From: Alphaproteobacteria bacterium
Lineage (GTDB): Bacteria > Pseudomonadota > Alphaproteobacteria > Sphingomonadales > Emcibacteraceae
DNA: 13,077 nt
Reading direction: 5' to 3'
Assembly (NCBI GenBank): GCA_030432815.1
Contig: JAUILB010000045.1
Span: 1 to 13,077 of the forward strand
Below, piece by piece: positions 1-6,762 of the stretch. The notes under the pieces are model-generated. The model searched no databases, was not told where the DNA came from, and worked only from the letters and a program-made list of their open reading frames with translations. The position numbers and the translations under genes were made by a program. Position 1 is the stretch's first letter. Each line of letters starts with the position of its first letter.

Positions 1-221
1 AAACCACCATTTGCAACAGCATCTTCAATTTCTGAAAGATAGGCAAACCTTGTAAATGGTGCTGTTGGCAAATCATTATCAACATAAAACAATTTTTGTT
101 TGGCTTTATTTTGAATGGTACGCAACGTTTTTGCAGATGGGTATACTTTTACACCTTCTTTTTCAAGTGTTTCTAGCGCATCAACATTTACATTTTCAAT
201 TTCAATAGTTAAAACATCACA
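1..221 (-). other. PurK-like (ATP-grasp) segment joined in frame to a GIN-repeat protein
   Basis: Translated on the minus strand in the frame of the GIN gene, this segment contains CDVLTIEIENVNVDAL, then EKEGVKVYPS, TIQNKAKQKLFYVDN and LPTAPFTRF. These correspond to the PurK region (DVxTxEFEN-V...VxPs...xxxxQDRxxEKxF...IPTApf) that ends the N-terminal domain and opens the ATP-grasp domain. The EIENVN-AL and IQ-K--QK-FY forms recall Bacteroidetes PurK more than alphaproteobacterial PurK; this is from memory, not a search. Roughly the first 75 residues of a normal PurK are absent, replaced by the GIN domain. The switch lies near 219-224, at the GTC residues. Confidence 0.75.
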
Positions 222-770
222 AGTGCCATCAGAAAATTCAACATTTCCGGAGCCATGAACCTCTATGTCCACATTTTCCCCGCTGACTTCATCCATTTCA
301 AGATCACCCGATCCATGAATTTCAATTTCAACATCTTCGCTGCGCCCCGTTACATACAAATCTCCGGAACCGTGAATATTTAATGTAATTTCATCATTAT
401 CTATGCCGATTACTTCAGCATCACCCGATCCGTTGAGGGTTATTTCTTCAAGCTCCGGCATGGTGATATGAACGGAAAGAGAACCGCCTCTATTACGCCC
501 AAACCATCGGAAACCACTATTTTTTGTACTAATCGAAAGTTCATCGCCATGCTTGTCCAAAACAACTGTTTGGACACGCCCTTCATCACCGATTGCTTCT
601 ACTGAAAAATGATCCGCAATTTGAATATGCAAATCAAGCGATGCATTAAGCTCTATTTCACTAAAATCAGAAATATTGAATGTCTTAACCGTTTCCTGTG
701 CAACTGTATATGAACACACCGCAAGCGACGCCAGAAAAAAAAATCCGATATTTCTAATTGATTTAATCAT
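1..770 (-). CDS. GIN-domain (DUF2807) exported protein with an in-frame PurK-like tail; 3' end beyond window
   Basis: The frame is open from an ATG at 770 to the window edge (256 complete codons), so the C-terminus is missing. Residues 1-25 look like a Sec signal peptide (basic MIKSIR, hydrophobic core, possible cleavage after TVA). Residues about 30-183 match the three upstream paralogs: an N-terminal strand region, an ITMPELEEI segment, then rungs NGSGD, HGSGD, HGSGD and HGSGN. At about residue 184, where the paralogs continue GTCQS followed by more rungs, the sequence becomes CDVLTIEIENVN and stays PurK-like to the edge. The ribosome-binding site is weak (only AACTCC just before the ATG), unlike the three genes upstream. 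It is the last gene of the GIN run, 23 bases after its neighbour. The N-terminal call is firm; whether the whole gene exists as one protein is doubtful, and a misassembled contig is a serious alternative. Confidence 0.75.
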   Translation of the reverse strand, partial: MIKSIRNIGFFFLASLAVCSYTVAQETVKTFNISDFSEIELNASLDLHIQIADHFSVEAIGDEGRVQTVVLDKHGDELSISTKNSGFRWFGRNRGGSLSVHITMPELEEITLNGSGDAEVIGIDNDEITLNIHGSGDLYVTGRSEDVEIEIHGSGDLEMDEVSGENVDIEVHGSGNVEFSDGTCDVLTIEIENVNVDALETLEKEGVKVYPSAKTLRTIQNKAKQKLFYVDNDLPTAPFTRFAYLSEIEDAVANGG

Positions 771-793
771 GGAGTTTTCAACTATACTCTATA

Positions 794-1579
794 CTAGTGA
801 ATATTAATTTTGCTTCTGCGTTTGGCTTCTTTATCAATAACCGTCTTTGGCTTTCCGTAAACTTCTACTTCACCGGAACCATGACTGTCAAATACGATCT
901 GGTTGCTGGCATAAACGATACTGTCACCAGAACCGGATACATTCACCTCTGCATCCTGGCATTCAACCTGTCTGGCATCCACATTACCCGATCCGTTTAT
1001 TTTAATCTCAATGGATTGGCAGGTGCCGCCAGCAATATCAATATCGCCTGAACCGTTAATGGATGCTTCAATATCACCGCCAGTAACTTCTCCCATATCA
1101 ATATCACCGGAACCATTTATGCTTGCATCAAGCGAATTGGTTTTGCCACTTACATCAAGGTTTCCGGAACCATTTATTGAAAGTTCAAGCTCATCACTAT
1201 CAACACCCCGGATAATTGTATCACCCGCACCGTTAATTTCCATACCTTCAATTGTCGGCATTGTGATAACGGCTTCCATATAACCTTCTGAACTCCAATT
1301 GAAAAACCTTCTGTCATCTTCATTCTTACGCTTTATGATCAATCTGCCCCGCCTGACGATGACCTCAATTTCCTCTATCATATCTTCATCACCGGATATG
1401 GTTACCGAATAATTTTCACCTACGGTAATATCAACATCTGCGGCAGCTCTTAGCTCAACACGGTTAAAATCCTTCAGATCCGGCGTAATTGTTACGGTTT
1501 CTGCAAATGCAGTGCTACCCATAGACGAAAATGGAAGCGCTGTTGCTGCAAGTAGAACCAGTTTATTTTTATAGCTCAT
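794..1579 (-). CDS. Exported GIN-domain (DUF2807) beta-helix protein, 261 aa
   Basis: This protein belongs to the DUF2807 'putative auto-transporter adhesin, head GIN domain' family; its biochemical role is unknown. Residues 1-26 form a signal peptide ending in an AFA|ET-type cleavage site, with no lipobox, so a periplasmic or surface location is likely. Residues 30-110 hold the non-repeated strand region (PDLKDFNRVEL, VTISGDEDMIEEI) and AVITMPTIEGME, after which seven rungs carry NGAGD, NGSGN, NGSGD, NGSGD, NGSGN, SGSGD and HGSGE. The C-terminus is strongly basic (VIDKEAKRRSKINIH), as in the neighbour upstream. A good ribosome-binding site (AGGACAGGA, about 7 bases from the ATG) supports the start. 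It lies 25 bases after the upstream paralog, so it is probably co-transcribed and arose by tandem duplication. No enzyme motif is visible. Confidence 0.85.
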   Translation of the reverse strand: MSYKNKLVLLAATALPFSSMGSTAFAETVTITPDLKDFNRVELRAAADVDITVGENYSVTISGDEDMIEEIEVIVRRGRLIIKRKNEDDRRFFNWSSEGYMEAVITMPTIEGMEINGAGDTIIRGVDSDELELSINGSGNLDVSGKTNSLDASINGSGDIDMGEVTGGDIEASINGSGDIDIAGGTCQSIEIKINGSGNVDARQVECQDAEVNVSGSGDSIVYASNQIVFDSHGSGEVEVYGKPKTVIDKEAKRRSKINIH

Positions 1580-1604
1580 GGTAAAATCCTGTCCTTATAT
1601 GACA

Positions 1605-2387
1605 TTAACGAATTGTGATTCTGCTTCTTCGCTTGGCTTCGTGATCAATCACCGTTTGCGGATTACCGTAAACATCGACCTCACCTGAACCATGACTGTC
1701 AAATTCGATTGAATTGCTGGCGTAAACTTCGCTATCGCCTGAACCTGAAACATCAACATTGACATCAACACACTCAAGTTCTCTTGCTTCTACATCACCG
1801 GATCCATGAATATCAATTTCCATTGACTGACAGGTACCACCAGCAAAAATTACGTCGCCTGAACCGTTAATGTTTATTCTGACATCATTTCCGGAAACTT
1901 CTTCCATTTCAATATCGCCGGATCCGTTGATATTGATATCCAGTTTCTCTGTTTTACCAGAAACATTCATATCACCGGAACCATTGATCCCTAATTCAAG
2001 TTCTTCGTTATCAACGCCGGTGATTTCCACATCGCCCGATCCATTGATCTGCATCGCTTCGATATTCGGCATGACAACATTTATGCCCATTTCCTGATCG
2101 TCATCGTAATTAAAACGGCCCCGCTTGTGCTTGACATGAAGCGTATCACCTTTGACTTCAAGAATTGTATTTCCGATAATTTCTTCATCACCAACCATTT
2201 CAATCGAAAAATTATTCCCCATTGTAATGTTCATGTCAGATGACGTACTTAAGCGAATTTTTGAAAATCCGTCCAGGTCAGATGATTGTGTTATATCAGC
2301 CGCCAGTGCTTTGGTTACTGATGACGCATAAAATGCAGCAGATACAGCAACAGCAGATACACCTGCCAGTTTAAATAATTTATTCAT
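1605..2387 (-). CDS. Exported GIN-domain (DUF2807) beta-helix protein, 260 aa
   Basis: A close paralog of the gene at 794-1579, with almost the same length and layout. The signal peptide spans residues 1-29 with a likely ALA|AD cleavage site. The non-repeated part (SDLDGFSKIRLS, FSIEMVGDEEIIGN, VVMPNIEAMQ) is followed by seven rungs: four NGSGD, then HGSGD, SGSGD and HGSGE. Two cysteines (GGTCQS and ELECVD) are spaced as in the neighbour and could form a disulfide in the periplasm. It ends VIDHEAKRRSRITIR. A clear GAGGA ribosome-binding site sits about 8 bases before the ATG. It follows the first gene of the run by 39 bases. A structural, adhesive or envelope role is plausible for such repeats, but nothing in the sequence proves it. 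Confidence 0.85.
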   Translation of the reverse strand: MNKLFKLAGVSAVAVSAAFYASSVTKALAADITQSSDLDGFSKIRLSTSSDMNITMGNNFSIEMVGDEEIIGNTILEVKGDTLHVKHKRGRFNYDDDQEMGINVVMPNIEAMQINGSGDVEITGVDNEELELGINGSGDMNVSGKTEKLDININGSGDIEMEEVSGNDVRININGSGDVIFAGGTCQSMEIDIHGSGDVEARELECVDVNVDVSGSGDSEVYASNSIEFDSHGSGEVDVYGNPQTVIDHEAKRRSRITIR

Positions 2388-2426
2388 AATAAAAGTCCTC
2401 GTTTTTATCTTTAATATCTTCCCGAA

Positions 2427-3092
2427 TTAATGGATGGAGATATGACTTAACCAACCATCATCTTTTTCAACTTCTTCAGGGTTGCCGTACACATCAATAT
2501 TACCTAAGCCGTCTATATCTGCATCAACCCTTTTGCTGGCGTACACTTCTATATTGCCAGCCCCTTTTAGGGTTACATCAACTTCTTCGCAGATAAGATC
2601 ATCTGCTTCGACGTTTCCGGCCCCCTTAAGATCAACAATGAGCCATCGACATTTGCCTTCGACTTCAATATTACCCGCACCTTTAAGATCAAACTCCACT
2701 TCGTCACTATCAACACCTTTGATACTGGCATCTACTGCACCACGAAGTTCAAATCCGGTAAATGAAGGCATTGATACAATTACAAGGGGGCTATCGTTCC
2801 CTCTTCCTTCCCAGACTTTATGGTTATCATCGCGGTAAATTACGAGCTTGTCCCCACGTACTTTCAGAAGCAGTGTTTCAACCAGTTCTTCGTCACCAGA
2901 AACTTCTACGGCAAAATCCTCCCCTACCTCAACTTCTAGCTGGATACCAACATTATCCAGACGAATTTGATCGAAGCCCTTTAAATCATGTGAAACGGAA
3001 ATATCATCAGCATTAGCAAAGTCCAATGTTGCCAACACTGCAAAAACAAACACACTAAAGGCTGAGAAAAATTTCGAAATAATGCTGGTCAT
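2427..3092 (-). CDS. Divergent GIN-domain (DUF2807) exported protein, 221 aa, first gene of the run
   Basis: Residues 1-28 form a signal peptide (likely cut ANA|DD). The N-terminal part (SHDLKGFDQIRLD, FAVEVSGDEELVE, VIVSMPSFTGFE) aligns with the paralogs, and the C-terminal rungs end DVYGNPEEV as they do. The rungs differ consistently: KGAGN three times plus RGAVD and DGLGN, instead of NGSGD/HGSGD. Alignment by eye indicates it lacks two rungs (about 40 residues) found in the downstream genes, which accounts for the 221 versus 260 length. The tail is acidic and lacks the EAKRRS element. The start is well supported by CAGGAGCT about 9 bases before the ATG. As the first gene after the 3093-3259 spacer it probably lies next to the operon promoter. 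The family call is good; the function is unknown. Confidence 0.82.
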   Translation of the reverse strand: MTSIISKFFSAFSVFVFAVLATLDFANADDISVSHDLKGFDQIRLDNVGIQLEVEVGEDFAVEVSGDEELVETLLLKVRGDKLVIYRDDNHKVWEGRGNDSPLVIVSMPSFTGFELRGAVDASIKGVDSDEVEFDLKGAGNIEVEGKCRWLIVDLKGAGNVEADDLICEEVDVTLKGAGNIEVYASKRVDADIDGLGNIDVYGNPEEVEKDDGWLSHISIH

Positions 3093-3157
3093 AATATAGA
3101 GCTCCTGTAGATTAAGATTCTATTTGAATTTGCTTTTTGGAACAATAAGTCAAGCTT

Positions 3158-3189
3158 CGCTTTGTCGCATATATCATGCGCTTTATCGC
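3158..3189. promoter_or_regulatory. Direct repeat of a 12-mer at 21-bp spacing, candidate activator site for the GIN operon
   Basis: CGCTTTGTCGC (3158-3168) and CGCTTTATCGC (3179-3189) differ at one base, both are followed by A, and their starts are 21 bp apart, about two helical turns. Read on the minus strand the copies precede a TTGACT hexamer (3148-3153) by four bases, the geometry expected of a dimeric activator bound beside a -35 box. The -10 region is poor, which would fit a promoter that needs activation. The binding protein is unknown, and the site could instead serve prmA. Confidence 0.4.
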
Positions 3190-3259
3190 AAACTAATACG
3201 AAAAGAGGCAGAATTCAGCCGTTTCTTCGATGAAAGAACAGCATATTTGAGGTATTTAC

Positions 3260-4198
3260 ATGACAGATTTAGAATGTCCAGAAATTGATTCCATTTGGAA
3301 AATAACAATCATATCGCAGGTTTTTTTTCTGCCTTCGCTTGAAGAAATTATGTTTGCTGCAACGCCGGGAATATATCCTTCAATTGCAATATTTGAAATT
3401 GAAGACAACCCGGATTTCAAAACAATGGAAGCCTATTTCAATGTCGAACCGGATATGAAGACACTTAAAAGTTCTATTTCCGATATGGCAAAAATTTTTA
3501 ATATTGATCCGCCAAAATGCGCTATGAAACGTATGGCAGATAAAGATTGGGTTACGGAATCACAAAAACTGTTAAAACCGATTGAGGCAGGGCGCTTTTA
3601 TTTATACGGCAGTCACGACAAACATAGTATCCCGCCCAAAAAAGTTCCTATATTAATGGAAGCAGGACAGGCATTTGGCACAGGAAGCCACGAAACAACA
3701 AATGGCTGCCTTCTTGCCATTAATCATTTAGCTGACGAAAGAACTCCAGAAAAAATTCTGGATCTAGGTTGTGGCAGCGGCGTATTGGCAATCGCAATGG
3801 CCAAAATATGGAACAGTAAAATTATTGCCAGCGATATTGATCATATTGCCACTGAAACCACATTGGAAAACCTTAAATTAAATGCCATCAACACAATCAA
3901 TATAAGTGCTGATGGAAATGGGGTTGCAACTGTAATATCCAATGGGTTTGAAGATGATGCTATCACCAAATACGGGCCATATAATCTGATTGTAGCCAAT
4001 ATCCTTGCCGAACCACTTAAACAGCTTGCGCCGGACATTGTAAAAAATCTAACGAAGGATGGCTTGGTTATTTTATCAGGCTTACTAAAAATACAGGATG
4101 CGGCTGTCCGTGAAGCCTATGAAAGGTTGGATATGAGTGTTTATGATACATTTCCAATAAATGAATGGCAAACACTGGTACTGCAACGCAGCAAGTAG
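3260..4198 (+). CDS. prmA: Ribosomal protein L11 methyltransferase PrmA
   Basis: A SAM-dependent methyltransferase that modifies ribosomal protein L11 in the cytoplasm. Length (312 aa) is normal for the family. The N-terminal part (about 1-125) is the L11-recognition domain, here rather divergent. The catalytic domain shows the PrmA signature GTGSHETT (140-147), SAM-binding motif I LDLGCGSGVLAIA (167-179), the acidic motif II SDIDHIA (191-197) and NILAEPL (247-253), the family's usual motif IV position, followed by ILSGLL. The ATG has GAGGT about 8 bases upstream. It is divergent from the GIN operon and converges on the small gene at 4260-4520, with a perfect hairpin just after its stop. It appears to be a single-gene transcript. 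Confidence 0.93.
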   Translation: MTDLECPEIDSIWKITIISQVFFLPSLEEIMFAATPGIYPSIAIFEIEDNPDFKTMEAYFNVEPDMKTLKSSISDMAKIFNIDPPKCAMKRMADKDWVTESQKLLKPIEAGRFYLYGSHDKHSIPPKKVPILMEAGQAFGTGSHETTNGCLLAINHLADERTPEKILDLGCGSGVLAIAMAKIWNSKIIASDIDHIATETTLENLKLNAINTINISADGNGVATVISNGFEDDAITKYGPYNLIVANILAEPLKQLAPDIVKNLTKDGLVILSGLLKIQDAAVREAYERLDMSVYDTFPINEWQTLVLQRSK

Positions 4199-4221
4199 GA
4201 CTTATTTATAAAATAACGTAA

Positions 4222-4248
4222 TTGTGGCAGAATAAAATTCTGCCACAA
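4222..4248. terminator. Bidirectional terminator between prmA and the 86-aa gene
   Basis: A perfect inverted repeat: 12-base arms TTGTGGCAGAAT (4222-4233) and ATTCTGCCACAA (4237-4248) around an AAA loop. It starts 23 bases after the prmA stop and 11 bases past the end of the oppositely directed small gene. Flanks are AT-rich rather than a clean T-run, and TTACGTTATTTTATAAAT follows it on the minus strand. Placement between convergent genes makes termination of both the natural reading. Confidence 0.75.
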
Positions 4249-4259
4249 GAATATAATCA

Positions 4260-4520
4260 CTATGATGCAATTTTTTCAATGTCATCAGAATTAATTGTAT
4301 ACGGTTTCACCCAGTTATCATTTACCGGAACATACCCGTTATCACCAAGTAGATCCATAAAGTCGTAATCTTCAGAACGGCTTTTGATAAAGTCAGTAAA
4401 AAACTCCACAACGGACGCTAAATTAGTTGGAAATTCTACTGTTGGCTTATCTGCTTCAGGAACATAATTGTAATCCTTCAACAGGTCCATGAAGCAATAT
4501 GTATTAAATATTTTTGTCAT
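4260..4520 (-). CDS. Small uncharacterised protein with an internally duplicated FMDLL-D--YVP motif, 86 aa
   Basis: I do not recognise this protein. It is acidic, has no signal peptide or membrane segment, and contains the same 14-residue motif twice: CFMDLLKDYNYVPE (9-22) and DFMDLLGDNGYVPV (53-66), identical at 9 of 14 positions (F, M, D, L, L, D, Y, V, P). The connecting stretch (about 28-50) includes a probable helix, LASVVEFFTDFIKSR. It is likely real: AGGAT lies about 8 bases before the ATG, and a hairpin shared with prmA lies 11 bases past the stop. It sits 132 bases downstream of ligA on the same strand and could be read through from it or have its own promoter in 4521-4652. A peptide-binding or interaction module duplicated in place is one reading; no function can be assigned. 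Confidence 0.65.
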   Translation of the reverse strand: MTKIFNTYCFMDLLKDYNYVPEADKPTVEFPTNLASVVEFFTDFIKSRSEDYDFMDLLGDNGYVPVNDNWVKPYTINSDDIEKIAS

Positions 4521-4555
4521 TGATCTATCCTAAAATCTGCTGAATTAAATTCATT

Positions 4556-4574
4556 GAAGATGCCCATCATCTTC
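4556..4574. other. Short hairpin between ligA and the small gene
   Basis: GAAGATG (4556-4562) and CATCTTC (4568-4574) form a 7-bp stem with a 5-base loop in the 132-base spacer. No T-run follows on the minus strand, so it is not a convincing terminator; it may be a weak ligA 3' structure or part of the small gene's leader. Nothing else clear is visible in this spacer. Confidence 0.3.
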
Positions 4575-4652
4575 TTGAGGGTGGGTATAATTATTCGTAT
4601 AATGAATGAGTAGGGTGTATTTTGGTGTTACTGATATGCAGAAAATGCATAA

Positions 4653-6740
4653 CTAAATTAACTGCAGCCATTCTTCTTCGCTAAGGATTTCGATGCCTAT
4701 TTCCTTGGCTTTTTTGAGTTTAGAACCTGCTCCGGGGCCGGCAACAAGGATGTCTGTTTTTGCAGAAACAGAACTGGAAACTTTAGCTCCCATATTTTCC
4801 GCAGATGCTTTTGCCTCCTGCCTGCTTAATTTTTCAAGTTTCCCTGTAAAAACGACCACTTTTCCCGCTATCTTCGAATCACCCGTATCCGGAGGAATAA
4901 ATTCATCCACCCGGACTTGAGTTAACAGATCATCAAGGACTTCTATATTGTGCGGTTCCGCAAAAAAATCAATAATTGCGTCAGCTACCTTTTCGCCGAT
5001 CCCATCGATCGACAAAAGTCTGGCGTATGCTTCACCTTCCTTATCAGTTGCTTGGCGGATATTTTCAATAAAATTTTCAATAGTCAGATAATTCAGACAC
5101 ATCAAACGGGCATTTTGCTGCCCAAGATGGCGTATCCCCAACGAATATAAAAAACGATCCATTGAAATGGTACGACGGTCATTAATCGCACGCCAAAGAT
5201 TTGACACTGATAGCTCACCCCATCCTTCCCGATCCTTAAGCGATGGCCCTTTACCTGCTTCATCAGCAGCCTGCAACCTGAAAATGTCAGCCGGGCTGGA
5301 AATCATGCCTTCATTGAAGAAAAACTCAATTTGCTTATTACCGAGGCCATCTATATCGAACGCATTTCTCGATACAAAATGGCGAAGTCTTTCAACGCGC
5401 TGAGCCGGACAGATCAGACCACCGGAGCAACGCCAGACCACATCATCACCTTCACGGATTAACAGGCTTGCACAGGACGGACAGACTTTAGGGAATTTAA
5501 TCGGTTTATTGCCTTCAGCACTATTTGCCACGCTCACAACCTGCGGAATTACATCGCCAGCGCGTTGAATAATTACCTCATCGCCAATTTTAATGCCAAG
5601 CCTTTCAATTTCATCAGCATTATGAAGGGTGGCATTACTGACAACCACACCACCTACAGTCACAGGTTCAAGGCGGGCAACGGGCGTTATAGCACCTGTT
5701 CTGCCTACCTGATAATCTACTGAATTCAGTGTGGTTTGCGCTTTTTCTGCCGGAAACTTATGCGCAATAGCCCAACGGGGTGCCCGCGCAACCATGCCGA
5801 GCCGATCCTGATAATCAAGCCGGTTTACTTTGTAGACTACCCCATCAATATCATAAGGAAGTTTGCTCCGTTGCTGCGAGATATACTCATAATGATTTAT
5901 GATTTCATCAACATTATCGCTCACCAGAACCAGATCATTAATGGTAAAACCCCATGTTTTAAAAAAATCAATGGCCTGCCGCTGTGTTTCACCCAATGAG
6001 GATGAAACCTCACCCCAGCTATAAGCGAAAAAATTTAATGCACGACTTTTCGTAATCCTACTATCTAGCTGCCGAAGTGATCCGGCAGCCGCATTTCTCG
6101 GATTAGCGAAAGCTGGTTTACCTTTTTCAACCTGGCTTTTATTAAGTGCCAAAAAATCATCCTTGGCCATATAAACTTCACCACGCACTTCGAGTATATC
6201 CGGCCAGCCGGTACCTTTTAAGTTCAACGGTATTTGATCAATGGTCTTCAGGTTTTCGGTAATGTCTTCGCCTGTTTTACCATCACCCCTTGTAAGACCC
6301 TGAACAAAAATACCTTTTTCATAGCGAAGTGCCGCAGAAAGGCCATCAATTTTTGGTTCAGCTAGAAATTCTATCCTGGATTCACCTTGTAAATTCAGGA
6401 AGCGTTTTATGCGTGCTGCAAAATCATAAACATCTTCAGAATTAAATGCATTATCAAGCGACAACATGGGACGTTGATGATTAACCTTACGAAAGCCGCT
6501 ATTTGGAAGGCTACCTACTTTTTTGCTTGGGCTGTCTGCACGAATAAGTAATGGAAAACGTTCTTCGATCTGATCGTTTCTTATACGAAGAAAATCATAT
6601 TCTGCGTCTGTAATTTCCGGCGCATCATCAGCATGATAAAGTTTGTCATGATGTGCTATTATCTTTGCAAGTCGTTCAAGTTCACGTTCCGCCTGACCAC
6701 TATCAAGATTTTCAACGGCAATTTCCTTAATGTCAGTCAT
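4653..6740 (-). CDS. ligA: NAD-dependent DNA ligase LigA
   Basis: Seals nicks in duplex DNA during replication and repair, using NAD+ to adenylate itself. The 695 residues show the full family order: Ia domain (about 1-70, with HHDKLYHADDAPEITDAEYD for NMN/NAD binding), adenylation domain with EPKIDGLS (active-site Lys130), RGDGKTGEDITEN and NPRNAAAGSLRQLD, then the OB fold with GRTGAITPVARLEPV (346-360), a zinc finger with Cys420, 423, 438 and 444, helix-hairpin-helix repeats including FDIDGLG and IDGIGEKVA, and a C-terminal BRCT domain (about 622-695). AAGGATG about 8 bases before the ATG supports the start. It begins 22 bases after recN on the same strand, and bamD-recN-ligA probably share a transcript. 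No key residue is missing. Confidence 0.97.
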   Translation of the reverse strand: MTDIKEIAVENLDSGQAERELERLAKIIAHHDKLYHADDAPEITDAEYDFLRIRNDQIEERFPLLIRADSPSKKVGSLPNSGFRKVNHQRPMLSLDNAFNSEDVYDFAARIKRFLNLQGESRIEFLAEPKIDGLSAALRYEKGIFVQGLTRGDGKTGEDITENLKTIDQIPLNLKGTGWPDILEVRGEVYMAKDDFLALNKSQVEKGKPAFANPRNAAAGSLRQLDSRITKSRALNFFAYSWGEVSSSLGETQRQAIDFFKTWGFTINDLVLVSDNVDEIINHYEYISQQRSKLPYDIDGVVYKVNRLDYQDRLGMVARAPRWAIAHKFPAEKAQTTLNSVDYQVGRTGAITPVARLEPVTVGGVVVSNATLHNADEIERLGIKIGDEVIIQRAGDVIPQVVSVANSAEGNKPIKFPKVCPSCASLLIREGDDVVWRCSGGLICPAQRVERLRHFVSRNAFDIDGLGNKQIEFFFNEGMISSPADIFRLQAADEAGKGPSLKDREGWGELSVSNLWRAINDRRTISMDRFLYSLGIRHLGQQNARLMCLNYLTIENFIENIRQATDKEGEAYARLLSIDGIGEKVADAIIDFFAEPHNIEVLDDLLTQVRVDEFIPPDTGDSKIAGKVVVFTGKLEKLSRQEAKASAENMGAKVSSSVSAKTDILVAGPGAGSKLKKAKEIGIEILSEEEWLQLI

Positions 6741-6762
6741 AGAAAAACATCCTTAAATAGAT

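Larger units (their letters stand above)
794..3092 (-). repeat. Tandem gene family built of GSG/GAG beta-helix rungs
   Basis: Three complete paralogs (with a fourth, chimeric one at 1-770) lie head to tail. Within each, a unit of about 20 residues centred on x-G-[SA]-G-[DNE] recurs, and the DNA shows recurring ccggaaccatt / cccgatccgtt words. The repeats are coding, imperfect and in frame. Genes 2 and 3 of the run remain similar in their DNA around the GTCQS and EAKRRS segments, which suggests a more recent duplication of that pair. Confidence 0.8.

Noticed and set aside
744..770. Lipoprotein reading of the first residues of the chimeric GIN gene (LAVC)
   Set aside because: Valine just before the cysteine does not fit the lipobox, which requires G, A or S there; an ordinary signal peptide cut near TVA fits better.
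794..3092. Regular short DNA repeats that might suggest a CRISPR or satellite array
   Set aside because: The repeats are imperfect, lie in frame inside three signal-peptide-bearing genes and encode GSG beta-helix rungs; there are no unique spacers of constant length.
3124..3153. A full sigma-70 promoter for the GIN operon based on TTGACT
   Set aside because: At 16-18 base spacing the -10 hexamers match at no more than about two or three positions, so only the -35-like box with its adjacent direct repeat is reported.
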